Numbered from the stretch's first letter, positions 23,984-32,084 are shown. The stretch is DNA of 57,372 nt from Candidatus Thioglobus sp. (GCA_028345955.1 JAOMEO010000007.1:1-57372); one strand, 5' to 3'. Program-made: numbers and translations. Notes: generated from the sequence alone by a model not told the origin.

Positions 23984-24997
23984 TTAACGTGTTTTACCAC
24001 AGCAATTCTTCAATCTTTTTTTGCTGCCACAAAGACAAGGTTTTCTTTCGTATCTAGCATTTTCACCCAAACCTGCTGCTTTAATAACAGGTCTAACATA
24101 TTGTTTTATTTCACCTTTAATTTTTTTGCTTAATTTGGGTAAAACCTCCTCTTTTCGAAGTATTACATTTGCACAGTCATGGATGACTGTTGCAATATTG
24201 TCCAAATCATATGTTTCAAGAGTGGGGCGAATTGGGTTTTTAAATTGCCAAATCACCAAAGGTCGAGACGCGTCTTCTATATCATGAAACTGGTTCATTT
24301 GTGACACAAGTGGGTAGGAGTTTGGATGCATAATCTCGCTTAGTAAATCATAGGCAGGATGTATTCCGTCTACTGTTTTCTCTAATTTCTTGAGGTTAGT
24401 GAGAACATTGTTTGGTCTCAAAACTGATGACTTAGTATTCGCTAGTGAATGACTATCTTTAAATTCAAATGGTTGGCGTCTTATATTTTGCATGCTCGTC
24501 ATTTTTTGTTCTTGATCAGCAGGACTGCCGGAATTGGCTTTGATATCATCATCAGGGACTTTTAGCGTTGTTGGAAGGACCAACTCTATTACTAAATCAT
24601 ACAGGCTCTCTTTTAAGGATTTTGTCCAAAGATCGTCATTTTTTTCTAGTGAATTGTGAATTGAAAATGCTGTTTCAATTTGTGTAATTCCTGCATGATA
24701 ATTTGCACTAGCTTCTATGAATGCACGCAAACTATAAGCCAGTATTGGGATATTTCCTTTAGAATATTGCTCTTCAGACCAAGTAAGTGACTCCACCAAA
24801 AACTGTTTTTGAGTATATTGATATATCTCTATTACCGATCCAATTGAAAAGTAACATTTAACATTATGATAAACTCGTTCATTTAGTTCAGATTTATCGT
24901 AATTACCCGAAGTTTCATGCATAAGAGGCAATGTAAAATCTCTTGGCACCTTAATAGTTTTTTGTAATCTTGAAATTAGAAAACTGAAATCTATCAT
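23984..24997 (-). CDS. SEC-C zinc-motif protein, 337 aa
   Basis: The C-terminus carries a SEC-C type zinc site, CLCGSKKRLKNCC (C321, C323, C332, C333), as on SecA and many nuclease-associated proteins. The body is helical. ILAYSLRAFIEASANYHAG (~95-113) and LLSEIMHPNSYPLV (~225-238) resemble DUF5677/HEPN-like helical proteins, though no clear RxxxxH RNase motif is seen. A nucleic-acid or protein binding role is likely. It overlaps the upstream gene by 4 bp (ATGA). Third gene of the operon. Confidence 0.7.
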   Translation of the reverse strand: MIDFSFLISRLQKTIKVPRDFTLPLMHETSGNYDKSELNERVYHNVKCYFSIGSVIEIYQYTQKQFLVESLTWSEEQYSKGNIPILAYSLRAFIEASANYHAGITQIETAFSIHNSLEKNDDLWTKSLKESLYDLVIELVLPTTLKVPDDDIKANSGSPADQEQKMTSMQNIRRQPFEFKDSHSLANTKSSVLRPNNVLTNLKKLEKTVDGIHPAYDLLSEIMHPNSYPLVSQMNQFHDIEDASRPLVIWQFKNPIRPTLETYDLDNIATVIHDCANVILRKEEVLPKLSKKIKGEIKQYVRPVIKAAGLGENARYERKPCLCGSKKRLKNCCGKTR

Positions 24998-25647
24998 TTC
25001 TCACTCTTCTTTTTGAAGAGTTCATCAACCCAAATCTTTTTCTGATTTTGATAGTAATCATGCAATTCCGGATAGAATCCAGAATCAATTTCAACAAAGT
25101 TATATGTTACGTCTCGATCACTATATAACGAACAATCTTCTAAAGATTGGTGAACAAGACCAGTGCCATATGTAGTTTCTTTGCCTTTATAGATTTCATT
25201 AAGCAGACAAGTATCAATATTTTCAATAAGTAATGCCATTGAAAGAGGCTTTTGACTTGTTTTATGTTTTAAAACATATTTGAATATTGGATCATCTTCA
25301 TATTCATCAGAAACTCTATAATTAATTATTCCACTTTCTATTTTGGCTTTAATTGTTATTACGTCCATTGTTGTGGAATTAAGAACAATCCTACATATTT
25401 CAGATTCATTTGAATCCATATCTGGCAAATATTCTCCACCCATTAATTGGGGATGAATTTTGCCTTGTTTTTCTCTAATAAATGGATTAAGGTTTCTGCC
25501 AACTAGCTCAGGAGGATAAGTATCAGATTTTTCTTTATTTTTAGCAATTTTTCTTCTTACCTCTCCCTTAATTTTAGAACCAATTTTTTGTTCAAAAGTA
25601 AGGTTTTTAAAATAAGAATCTGGAGTGAAGTCTAGATCAAATTTCAT
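24994..25647 (-). CDS. Hypothetical protein, 217 aa, in Schlafen operon
   Basis: Not recognised. The N-terminal ~60 residues are strongly basic (KIGSKIKGEVRRKIAKNKEK). The rest is mixed and acidic with no membrane segment. It starts 14 bp after the Schlafen-like gene and ends in a 4-bp ATGA overlap with the SEC-C gene, so its product is made in step with both. A physical complex with them is a reasonable guess but not shown. Confidence 0.65.
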   Translation of the reverse strand: MKFDLDFTPDSYFKNLTFEQKIGSKIKGEVRRKIAKNKEKSDTYPPELVGRNLNPFIREKQGKIHPQLMGGEYLPDMDSNESEICRIVLNSTTMDVITIKAKIESGIINYRVSDEYEDDPIFKYVLKHKTSQKPLSMALLIENIDTCLLNEIYKGKETTYGTGLVHQSLEDCSLYSDRDVTYNFVEIDSGFYPELHDYYQNQKKIWVDELFKKKSEK

Positions 25648-25661
25648 AATAAGTAATTCAT

Positions 25662-27032
25662 TTAATTATCACCTTTTCTTTCCGCAACAAATTTAGCAAA
25701 TGGTCGTCCTTGTTTTACTTCATCAGTCCTGGGTCCAGTTCTTCTATAGCATTTTTCATCATCAAGTAAGGCGGGAATTTGTGTTCCAGATGGAATGTAA
25801 GGCTCACAATCAATAATACATACAGAATTACCCTGCACAATATTAGTTTTTATACTAATGAAATCACTTGCAAATTTAGTGCCAATTCTATTTGAAATTT
25901 GTTGAATTAAGTGTCGCTCATATTGTTCAGAACTTTTGTAGTTATCCCTTTCAATCCCAACAACTTTTTTTATATTATCTTTTTCATTGACTCCTATAAC
26001 AAGAGTTCCTCCTTTAGTGTTTAAAAAACCAACTATTGTTTTGAGTGATTGTCTTTCAATATATTTATAAACCTCTTTTAATGATTTGAATTTCTTTGTG
26101 TCCAGGTTATAGTAAGTTTGATCATTATCATCTACTAGTGGTTTAGGATTTTCAGGATATGGCATTCTAAAGGAGCTTTTATACTCATGTGTGAGGCTTT
26201 CTTCAAGTGTAAGTTCTAATGGAGGCTTCACGCTAATATCAATAAATTTTTGACAACTGTCTAAAACCGTCAGGAATTCCTCAAAAAATTCTTTTTTCTT
26301 TTGATTAGAGATACGATCATAATCTTTTTCATCAACTTCAAATAATTCATCGTCTTCATAATCTTCAGGCTTAAGGTTTTCAATCTCATCATTTACTAGC
26401 TCTTGAAGTACCATTTGAAATATCCCAGTTTGGGTAAATGCTGTTGCAAATGCACTAGCACTTTGACCTTGGTAGGTAAATGCCCAACTTGCTATTAATG
26501 ACTCATACATGTTCAACAAGTTAATAAAAACTGATTTATGTGCGTTTGAACCTGAATTGAAATCCTCGCATATTTTGTTTAAGATCTTTTGAATTTCCTT
26601 CTTATCTTTTACGTAATACTGAATAGCACTAAAATTAATATTTTGATCCTCTAGTATTTTTAATATAGACCTCCATTGATGATATTGGTCTACCGCCTCA
26701 GGTCCTGGAGATATATTAGTAATAGGGTCTGAAGAGAGCGCATCCTCAATTTGTTTAGCTTCTAATAAACGCTCTTCACTCCAAAAATCTAGCTCTGTAG
26801 AAAATAGAGAATAGAATCTGATATCTCCAAGTGGTTCACCCGTTATAGAGTCGTTTTCATCTATTTCAATTCTGTCATAACGTTGAAGCTCATAAATTGT
26901 ATTTTCGATAATCTCTTCATTGAAGCTTGAAAATATATTACCACCTGGGGTTTTTAATAAAACATCACTTTTACCGATACTGATAGCAAAATTATTTTCA
27001 TGTTCAATTTGGTATAAATATATGGGATCCAT
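25662..27032 (-). CDS. AlbA_2 (Schlafen-like) domain protein, 456 aa
   Basis: The C-terminal third is an AlbA_2/Schlafen domain: HEYKSS (E283, K285) opens it, TIVGFLNTKGGTLVIGV (332-348) is the hallmark, and YRRTG (430-434) closes it. Relatives include putative ATP-dependent nucleic-acid processing proteins; eukaryotic Schlafens cleave tRNA. The N-terminal ~270 residues are unrecognised, with an acidic stretch (ENLKPEDYEDDELFEVDE) around 218-235. First gene of a five-gene minus-strand operon with SEC-C and methyltransferase genes. Confidence 0.85.
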   Translation of the reverse strand: MDPIYLYQIEHENNFAISIGKSDVLLKTPGGNIFSSFNEEIIENTIYELQRYDRIEIDENDSITGEPLGDIRFYSLFSTELDFWSEERLLEAKQIEDALSSDPITNISPGPEAVDQYHQWRSILKILEDQNINFSAIQYYVKDKKEIQKILNKICEDFNSGSNAHKSVFINLLNMYESLIASWAFTYQGQSASAFATAFTQTGIFQMVLQELVNDEIENLKPEDYEDDELFEVDEKDYDRISNQKKKEFFEEFLTVLDSCQKFIDISVKPPLELTLEESLTHEYKSSFRMPYPENPKPLVDDNDQTYYNLDTKKFKSLKEVYKYIERQSLKTIVGFLNTKGGTLVIGVNEKDNIKKVVGIERDNYKSSEQYERHLIQQISNRIGTKFASDFISIKTNIVQGNSVCIIDCEPYIPSGTQIPALLDDEKCYRRTGPRTDEVKQGRPFAKFVAERKGDN

Positions 27033-27173
27033 GTTGTCAATATTAGAGTCTATTTTGGGCTAAGACTTTATTCTACTACTTCAGCCAATCAAAAATATAT
27101 TTATTTACCTTCATCTTTAAGATATAAGTTAGGAAAATTTTGATTCATAATCTCTTTAATTCGCTACGGTTAA

Positions 27174-27196
27174 TTTCGTGCAAATTTCGTACACTT
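27174..27196 (+). repeat. Right integrase-type direct repeat (att-like)
   Basis: Twenty-one of 23 bp match the left repeat at 29-51, including the two tandem TTTCGTGCA/TTTCGTACA units. It lies 142 bp after the Schlafen operon promoter side and about 95 bp before the tRNA-Asn promoter. The tRNA is read away from it, so this is not the usual insertion at a tRNA 3' end. The rest of 27033-27289 shows nothing else clear. Confidence 0.6.
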
Positions 27197-27289
27197 TGAA
27201 TGAGATTTGAGTGAGTTTTGTTATAATAAGGTTACTGCAAGAATAACGAAGATTATTCTTACGTAAATGCTATAAGGGCAAAGAATTGA

Positions 27290-27318
27290 TTGACTGAAAT
27301 TACAGAGCTCGTTATAAT
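27290..27318 (+). promoter_or_regulatory. tRNA-Asn promoter
   Basis: TTGACT (27290-27295) and TATAAT (27313-27318) with a 17-bp spacer. The -10 box lies 10 bp before the mature tRNA, so transcription begins almost at its 5' end. Confidence 0.8.
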
Positions 27319-27328
27319 CTCACGCTAT

Positions 27329-27404
27329 TCCCTGATAGCTCAGTTGGTAGAGCGACGGACTGTTAATCCGTTTGTCCCTGGTTCGAGCCCAGGTCAGGGA
27401 GCCA
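27329..27404 (+). tRNA. tRNA-Asn (anticodon GTT)
   Basis: A full cloverleaf: acceptor TCCCTGA with TCAGGGA, D arm GCTC/GAGC, anticodon stem ACGGA/TCCGT with loop CTGTTAA (GTT at 27362-27364), T loop TTCGAGC. CCA is encoded at the end. Confidence 0.96.
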
Positions 27405-27412
27405 AATTACGT

Positions 27413-27436
27413 AAGGACTTCCGCTAGGTAGTCCTT
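27413..27436 (+). terminator. Hairpin after tRNA-Asn
   Basis: AAGGACT (27413-27419) pairs with AGTCCTT (27430-27436) around a 10-nt loop. Only a short T tract follows (TTTAG), so it may act as a weak terminator or processing site for the tRNA transcript. Confidence 0.5.
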
Positions 27437-27454
27437 TAGACATATAATCCTAGT

Positions 27455-27592
27455 ATGAATAAACGACTAGCAATTTTATTTGGATTCTTGACTACTTTTT
27501 TTACGAATCGAAGAATCACCAATATTTATATAGTATTACTCATCCTGTTATGTTTAATACCAGCAATTATCATAGCGGTTTTTGTGGTGTAG
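27455..27592 (+). CDS. Possible small membrane protein, 45 aa
   Basis: ATG 27455 to TAG 27590. A basic N-terminus (MNKRL) and a second basic patch (TNRRITN) flank two hydrophobic stretches (residues ~5-17 and 24-44). No clear ribosome site. The hydrophobicity and length make it plausible, but codon evidence is thin. Confidence 0.35.
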   Translation: MNKRLAILFGFLTTFFTNRRITNIYIVLLILLCLIPAIIIAVFVV

Positions 27593-27608
27593 AAAATTCT
27601 TAATTACT

Positions 27609-27643
27609 CCCTCACACATCAAACTAAATTTGGACTTTAGTTC
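27609..27643 (+). repeat. Dispersed 34-bp element, copy B
   Basis: CCTCACACATCAAAC through TTTGGACTTTAGTTC, about 45 bp upstream of the gene at 27689 and reading toward it. TTGGAC lies at 27630-27635, but the hexamer 17 bp further (ATTTGA) is poor; TATGAT at 27649 is nearer. In this copy AACTAAA and TTTAGTT also form a 7-bp inverted repeat. Confidence 0.7.
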
Positions 27644-27688
27644 TCGGGTATGATTTGAATACTTAATGACAATAGACAGGAGAAAGAA

Positions 27689-27982
27689 ATGAGATTTCTG
27701 ACAACATTCAAAAAAACCAAAGAATGCAGCTTTGAAAGCTGGCTGAAACTAGTTGATGACTTAAAACCTCATATGCAAAAAAATGGGCTAAAACTAATAG
27801 TGGCAACGGAAACCGAAGATGGAACAAGAATTTATGATATAGCTGAAGCGGAAACCATGGAAGGCGTCGAAGCATTTATGTCTGACCCAGAGGTAATTCG
27901 AATGAGACAAGAAGCCGGTGTAGATACTGATAGCCAAGAAGTAATCAACGCCGTAAGTGAATATCACATCTTTCAGAATTAA
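27689..27982 (+). CDS. Conserved hypothetical protein, 97 aa (dimeric alpha-beta barrel-like)
   Basis: A small soluble protein with the look of the ferredoxin-like ABM/NIPSNAP fold: a first strand MRFLTTF, a helix with W18, a strand KLIVATETEDGTRIYDIAEA, and a helix MEGVEAFMSDPEVIRMRQEAG typical of the position-before-last helix. Catalytic residues of monooxygenases are not evident. The ribosome site AGGAGAAAG precedes the ATG. It lies between element copies B and C. Function unknown. Confidence 0.65.
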   Translation: MRFLTTFKKTKECSFESWLKLVDDLKPHMQKNGLKLIVATETEDGTRIYDIAEAETMEGVEAFMSDPEVIRMRQEAGVDTDSQEVINAVSEYHIFQN

Positions 27983-28010
27983 TGTATTGGGCTTTGAATA
28001 ACTAATACCT

Positions 28011-28045
28011 CCCTCACACATCAAATGAAATTTGGACTTTAGTTC
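28011..28045 (+). repeat. Dispersed 34-bp element, copy C
   Basis: Same element, directly abutting the stop codon of trpB on the opposite strand. TTGGAC is at 28032-28037, and the hexamer 17 bp on (ATTTGG) is a poor -10. Reading runs into the trpB 3' end, so if active it would give antisense RNA. Together with copy D it brackets trpB. Confidence 0.7.
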
Positions 28046-29410
28046 CTATTCAACATTTGGTAAATTAGCTAGGGCTTTATTGACCCTTTCTTCATCAAAA
28101 ACATCATCAGCAAGTTTGTTATCAAAATAAGCTTGATAAGCTGTCATATCAAAATGTCCATGTCCACAAAGATTAAATAGAATAGTTTTAGATTCACCTT
28201 TTTCTTTACAATCAAGAGCTGCATCCATAACTCCTTTTACTGCATGGTTAGCTTCAGGGGCAGGAATAATACCTTCTTGGTTTCCGAAAGTAACTCCTGC
28301 TTCAATGCACTCTTTTTGACCATAAGCTTTTGCTCTCATTAATCCTAGTTCAAATAAATGACTTAAGTGGTATGACATCCCATGATATCTTAATCCTCCA
28401 GAATGATTTGATGGTGGTAAAAAATCAGAACCCAAAGTATGCATTTTAATCAATGGGGTCATCCTTGCCATATCTCCATGGTCATAAGCATATTTCCCTT
28501 TAGTGAAAGAAGGACATGATAATGGTTCACAACCAATAATATCAATTTTTTGACCTCCTCGGAGTTGCTGACCTAAAAATGGAAACATGAGGCCTGATAA
28601 GTTGCTTCCACCTCCAGTACAACCTACAATAATATCAGGATAGTCACCTGCTTGTTCCATTTGTAAAATAGCTTCATTTCCATTGACAGTTTGATGCAAT
28701 AGTACATGGCCTAAAACACTTCCCAATGAATACTTAGCATTACCTCCGCTTTTCACAACAGATTCAATGGCATCTGAAATTGCTATTCCAAGACTGCCAG
28801 GGTTATTTGGATTTTCATCTAAAAGTTTTTTTCCAAAATCAGTTATAGAAGATGGACTTGAATGACATTTTGCGCCAAATGATTGCATCATTAATTTTCT
28901 ATATGGTTTTTGATCAAAGCTAACTTTGACCATAAAAACTTCAATATCGATACCAAACATTTGACCAGCCCATGCCAAAGAGCTTCCCCATTGACCAGCT
29001 CCAGTTTCAGTATATATTTTTTTTATACCCTCTTCTTTATTATAAAACGCTTGAGGTACAGCAGTGTTAGGCTTGTGACTTCCTGTAGGACTTACACCTT
29101 CATATTTGTAATAAATTTTTGCTGGAGTATCCAAATATTTTTCTAATCTTCTTGCCCTATATAAAGGAGAAGGTCTCCATTGTTTGTAAATTTCCCTTAC
29201 AGGTCCAGGAATCTCTATTTCTCTTTCTGTCGAAACTTCCTGCATAATTAAACCCATAGGGAATAAAGGCGCAAAATCATCTGGCCCAGCAGGTTGTTTT
29301 GTACCTGGATGTAATGGTGGTGGTGGTGGACTCGGTAAATCAGCATTTATGTTATACCAAGTTTTAGGTAGTTTATTTTCTTCTAATATATATTTTATTG
29401 AATCTGTCAT
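28046..29410 (-). CDS. trpB: Tryptophan synthase beta chain, TrpB2 type
   Basis: PLP enzyme converting indole (or a related nucleophile) and serine to tryptophan. The extended N-terminus with NADLPSPPPPPLHPGT, then RPSPLYRA and YYKYEGVSPTGSHKPN with the PLP lysine at K113, marks it as TrpB2 rather than the standard TrpB1. TETGAGQWGSSLAWA and CTGGGSNLSG (phosphate loop) are also present. Length 454 aa is right. No trpA is adjacent, as usual for TrpB2, which works without TrpA and may salvage indole. The ribosome site GGAGG precedes the ATG. Flanked by direct copies C and D. Confidence 0.93.
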   Translation of the reverse strand: MTDSIKYILEENKLPKTWYNINADLPSPPPPPLHPGTKQPAGPDDFAPLFPMGLIMQEVSTEREIEIPGPVREIYKQWRPSPLYRARRLEKYLDTPAKIYYKYEGVSPTGSHKPNTAVPQAFYNKEEGIKKIYTETGAGQWGSSLAWAGQMFGIDIEVFMVKVSFDQKPYRKLMMQSFGAKCHSSPSSITDFGKKLLDENPNNPGSLGIAISDAIESVVKSGGNAKYSLGSVLGHVLLHQTVNGNEAILQMEQAGDYPDIIVGCTGGGSNLSGLMFPFLGQQLRGGQKIDIIGCEPLSCPSFTKGKYAYDHGDMARMTPLIKMHTLGSDFLPPSNHSGGLRYHGMSYHLSHLFELGLMRAKAYGQKECIEAGVTFGNQEGIIPAPEANHAVKGVMDAALDCKEKGESKTILFNLCGHGHFDMTAYQAYFDNKLADDVFDEERVNKALANLPNVE

Positions 29411-29455
29411 AATTTACCTCCCTATTAATTAAATTATCATTCTAAAAGAATGATA

Positions 29456-29504
29456 CCTCACACATCAAACGAAATTTGGACTTTGGTTCTAATTGACTTA
29501 TAAT
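29456..29504 (+). promoter_or_regulatory. Dispersed 34-bp element, copy D, with consensus promoter
   Basis: The best example: after CCTCACACATCAAACG the block ends in TTGGAC (29476-29481), and a perfect TATAAT lies at 29499-29504, 17 bp on. It drives the AhpD-like gene at 29572 with a ~60-nt leader. The conserved part reaches about 20 bp upstream of the -35 box. Confidence 0.7.
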
Positions 29505-29571
29505 CCTATACACAACATTTAAATTATAAAAATTAGAATAAAAAAGCTGTATAAAGATAAGGAGGTTTTTT

Positions 29572-30120
29572 GTGAGACTTATTGTTGATGAGGAAAAAAT
29601 TAGAAACGTCTTTGCTAAGATGAAAGATGAAACTGGATTTGAAGAGAGTAGAATACTTTTTGAGAAAGGGAAGTTACCTGTTGAAATGCTTCAAGCCCTT
29701 TCTCTCAGACCCGAAATTTTGAAGGCATTTGGCATGATGGGGCAGGGTGTTTACCCCGGCGGACTTATTGAACGGAATCTAAAAGAAAAAGTTATTCTCA
29801 AGGCTTCCCGCTTAAATGATTGTCAATTTTGTGTTAATTCCCACGTGGATATAATGACTCAGTTAGGAATTCCTAAATCTCAAATCGAAGAGCTAGACTC
29901 ACCAAAAAACTTGACTAATCGAGAAAAACTAGCTCTTAGATTCACTGAATCGGTCATGAAAAATTCTTTGGAGATTACAGATTCTTTTTTTGAAAATTTA
30001 AGGAGCCTATTTTCTCAAGAAGAAATCGTGGAACTTACTTTTCTTATCGGTTACATTAACATGCTAAATTATTTCAACAACACACTTCAGGTAACTTATC
30101 AAGGAGACTATGATTATTAA
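29572..30120 (+). CDS. Carboxymuconolactone decarboxylase / AhpD-like protein
   Basis: AhpD-family fold with the redox signature CQFCVNSH (C84, C87, H91). Family members reduce peroxidase partners or act on gamma-carboxymuconolactone; the CxxC-xxx-H pattern fits the disulfide reductase type. Residues 66-110 carry the conserved helix pair. Start is GTG at 29572 behind a strong AAGGAGG site. It is the first gene after the promoter of copy D. Its stop overlaps the convergent gene at 30117 by 4 bp. Substrate not determined. Confidence 0.88.
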   Translation: MRLIVDEEKIRNVFAKMKDETGFEESRILFEKGKLPVEMLQALSLRPEILKAFGMMGQGVYPGGLIERNLKEKVILKASRLNDCQFCVNSHVDIMTQLGIPKSQIEELDSPKNLTNREKLALRFTESVMKNSLEITDSFFENLRSLFSQEEIVELTFLIGYINMLNYFNNTLQVTYQGDYDY

Positions 30121-30503
30121 TCTCTATCTAATCTACTCCTGATTAATCGCCTTCTTAAAAAATATATAGCGATAACGATCAGGATAAATATTGAAAGCAT
30201 TATAAAACGACCTTGATATGACTCTATATATTCTTTTTTTTCTTGTTCAGGTGCTTCATTAATTTCTTTTTTGTTTTCTTGAAGTTGATATTCTATCTCG
30301 GCGATAACTTTTTTAATCTCATCTGCGTTCTCAGAAGTTTTGTTTGCTTCCCCTTGACTAGAGTCTAATAAAGATTTAGCCTCTTCTTCAACTACTTCAG
30401 CAGGTTTGTTTAGAAAATCTTCTTGATCTCTATCATCTGAACCAGCATATGAAAAACCTATAAACCCAAGAGATAGTAGTAAGAGTAAGATGAGTTTTTT
30501 CAT
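30117..30503 (-). CDS. Exported protein with C-terminal membrane anchor, 128 aa
   Basis: From ATG 30503 the protein begins with a signal peptide (MKKLILLLLLSLGFIGFSYA), followed by an acidic, coiled-coil-prone middle (EEEAKSLLDSSQGE, IKKVIAEIEYQLQENKKEI) and a final membrane helix (MLSIFILIVIAIYFL) with a basic tail. Topology is single-pass after signal cleavage, N-terminus outside. The longer in-frame start at 30557 would hide the signal peptide. One base separates it from the upstream HTH-like gene. Function unknown. Confidence 0.6.
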   Translation of the reverse strand: MKKLILLLLLSLGFIGFSYAGSDDRDQEDFLNKPAEVVEEEAKSLLDSSQGEANKTSENADEIKKVIAEIEYQLQENKKEINEAPEQEKKEYIESYQGRFIMLSIFILIVIAIYFLRRRLIRSRLDRD

Positions 30504-30504
30504 A

Positions 30505-30699
30505 TCAACCACAAGTTCCGCCAAAACGGCTACGAATGATGATTTCTTTGGCGTCAAAATAACTGACGTTAAATTTACGAGCTAGATAGTCTAAGCTCTT
30601 ATGTTGATAAGTGTAGAGCATAACCATCATATAGATTTCATCATCACTAACGGGTGAACTGTTGTTCTTGTGTTTAAAAGATTTTTGCCCTCTTGCCAT
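30505..30699 (-). CDS. Small HTH-like protein, 64 aa
   Basis: The second half (DYLARKFNVSYFDAKEIIIRSRFGG) looks like a helix-turn-helix of the resolvase/sigma-4 style, in which LARKFNVS would be the turn region. The N-terminus is basic (MARGQKSFKHKNN). Probably a small DNA-binding protein, but no family name can be given with confidence. Its stop is followed after one base by the signal-peptide gene, so the two form an operon. Confidence 0.55.
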   Translation of the reverse strand: MARGQKSFKHKNNSSPVSDDEIYMMVMLYTYQHKSLDYLARKFNVSYFDAKEIIIRSRFGGTCG

Positions 30700-30720
30700 T
30701 TTTTTAAGAGTAGTTTTTTC

Positions 30721-30748
30721 AAAAAAGACACCCGAAGGTGCCTTTTTT
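30721..30748 (-). terminator. Bidirectional rho-independent terminator
   Basis: AAAAAAGRCACC and GGTGCCTTTTTT arms around a CGAA loop, with A and T tracts on the two sides. It ends the minus-strand SnoaL-like operon whose last gene stops at 30761. Confidence 0.85.
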
Positions 30749-30760
30749 TAACTTACATTC

Positions 30761-31090
30761 TTAACTGAGAAGGGTTGCACCAGTTTCCAAACGTATTACT
30801 TTTCCATCCTTTATTTGATTATAGGCTAGAACTGATTCACGAGTTCCATCAGGAAAGCTCATTACTGCGTGAGTAACCATAACTTCATCGTTTTCATAAA
30901 GACAACGTGACTCATGAGTTACAAAATCAGCGTTATTCATCATAAATGAAAACATCTCCATAGTCTGTTCTTTATTCATTTTTGAGTTATCCAGATGCAT
31001 GATAAATTCAAAATCATCATGTATAGTCGCTGTGTAAGCCTCGATATCCTTATTTTTTTCTGCTGCTTGTTGAGCTTCGTATATAGACAT
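30761..31090 (-). CDS. SnoaL/NTF2-like protein, 109 aa
   Basis: NTF2-like fold: N-terminal helix with YTATIHDDFEFIMHLDN, then a strand pattern ending in GTRESVLAYNQIKDGKVIRLET, which is typical of SnoaL-like ketosteroid-isomerase relatives. I chose ATG 31090 because AGGAG lies 6 bp upstream; the longer frame to 31120 lacks a site. It follows the 127-aa membrane gene by 17 bp. Substrate unknown. Confidence 0.75.
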   Translation of the reverse strand: MSIYEAQQAAEKNKDIEAYTATIHDDFEFIMHLDNSKMNKEQTMEMFSFMMNNADFVTHESRCLYENDEVMVTHAVMSFPDGTRESVLAYNQIKDGKVIRLETGATLLS

Positions 31091-31107
31091 TTTTTCTCCT
31101 GAAATAT

Positions 31108-31491
31108 TTAAGATGTACAAAAATAGATAATGATAACTACTAAAGGTATCAATGGTCTGATGGCATTTTTTACTTCATGATCGGCACCATCAAAAGTTGG
31201 AAACACTTTTAAAAATAGACCCATATTATAAATAAACGCAAAAGCAGTAAAAAGCCCCATTGCGCCTAATAACTCTCCTGTAGCGGTAAATCCTCCAATT
31301 CCAAATAACGTGGCAATCAGCATTAAAACTGTTCCACTCATTAGAAATCCTGCGGGTTTTAAAGCAGCAGCAGCTTCTGGGGAATTCATGCGAAGCGTTG
31401 CAGCGAATTTTTGTGAATTGAAAGTCATTTGAAAGGCAAAGAAACCACCAAACAGTATTAAAAAGACATGACAAAGAACTGGAATACTCAT
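31108..31491 (-). CDS. Four-helix membrane protein, 127 aa
   Basis: Four hydrophobic segments at about residues 4-22, 45-67, 71-92 and 107-125. PEAAAALKPAGFLMSGTVLMLIATLFG resembles small conserved marine hypothetical membrane proteins. A strong AGGAGG precedes the start. First gene of the two-gene unit with the SnoaL-like protein. Function unknown. Confidence 0.65.
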   Translation of the reverse strand: MSIPVLCHVFLILFGGFFAFQMTFNSQKFAATLRMNSPEAAAALKPAGFLMSGTVLMLIATLFGIGGFTATGELLGAMGLFTAFAFIYNMGLFLKVFPTFDGADHEVKNAIRPLIPLVVIIIYFCTS

Positions 31492-31610
31492 ATTACCTCC
31501 TAAGGTTAATTAAATTCTTAATTGCTATTAAGCACCTTAAGTATACTGAAAAATATCTAGTCAGTTTATTGAAAGGTATCACTAAGAAGTACGATCAAAT
31601 GAGAGATGAA

Positions 31611-32084
31611 CTAGATCTCAACCTTATAACACTCATATCCCTTACCTGTATTAGGTTTTAGGTTGATATAGTTATCCGAAAGCACGACGATTTCCTCAGA
31701 TGTTTTGTCATTCAAGGTGAATTGATCTTGCATATTAAAATATTCATCAAGCCAGGAATGATTCCTGTTGGTGACTTTGACATAATCGATCATGCTGATA
31801 AGGTTGTCATTCTCAATTTCCCAGACGCCTGTGCCTACTGCACCATACCTAACTTTAAGGTAATTATCTTCCTCTAATACAAAGTCAACAATCACTTCAC
31901 CAAAACTATTCCAGGTTCCATCTTTTTTGTATCGAATCATTTCAAATGCAGAATAGCCAGGCCAAAGATCCTTGCAGATCCAGTTTCCTAATATTTCTGT
32001 TTCGTAGTCGCGAGAAGTAGTCAGTGCCCCTGAGGCTGAACTACAAAAAAATATTGCTGTGAGAATCACTGAAAGGTATTTCAT
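31611..32084 (-). CDS. Secreted protein, 157 aa (lipocalin-like look)
   Basis: Signal peptide MKYLSVILTAIFFCSSASGA, then ILGNWICKDLWPGYSAFEMIRYKKDGTW, which resembles the N-terminal strand of lipocalin-like or DUF-type periplasmic domains (a 'G-x-W' start and a following 'DGTW' strand). Two cysteines near the ends (C37 and C152 or so) could form a disulfide. Alone on the minus strand. No firm family. Confidence 0.6.
   Translation of the reverse strand: MKYLSVILTAIFFCSSASGALTTSRDYETEILGNWICKDLWPGYSAFEMIRYKKDGTWNSFGEVIVDFVLEEDNYLKVRYGAVGTGVWEIENDNLISMIDYVKVTNRNHSWLDEYFNMQDQFTLNDKTSEEIVVLSDNYINLKPNTGKGYECYKVEI

Noticed and set aside
27329..27404. tRNA-Asn 3' end as island attachment site
   Set aside because: The island lies on the promoter side of the tRNA, and I see no copy of its 3' end at the left edge; the matching repeats are outside the tRNA gene.
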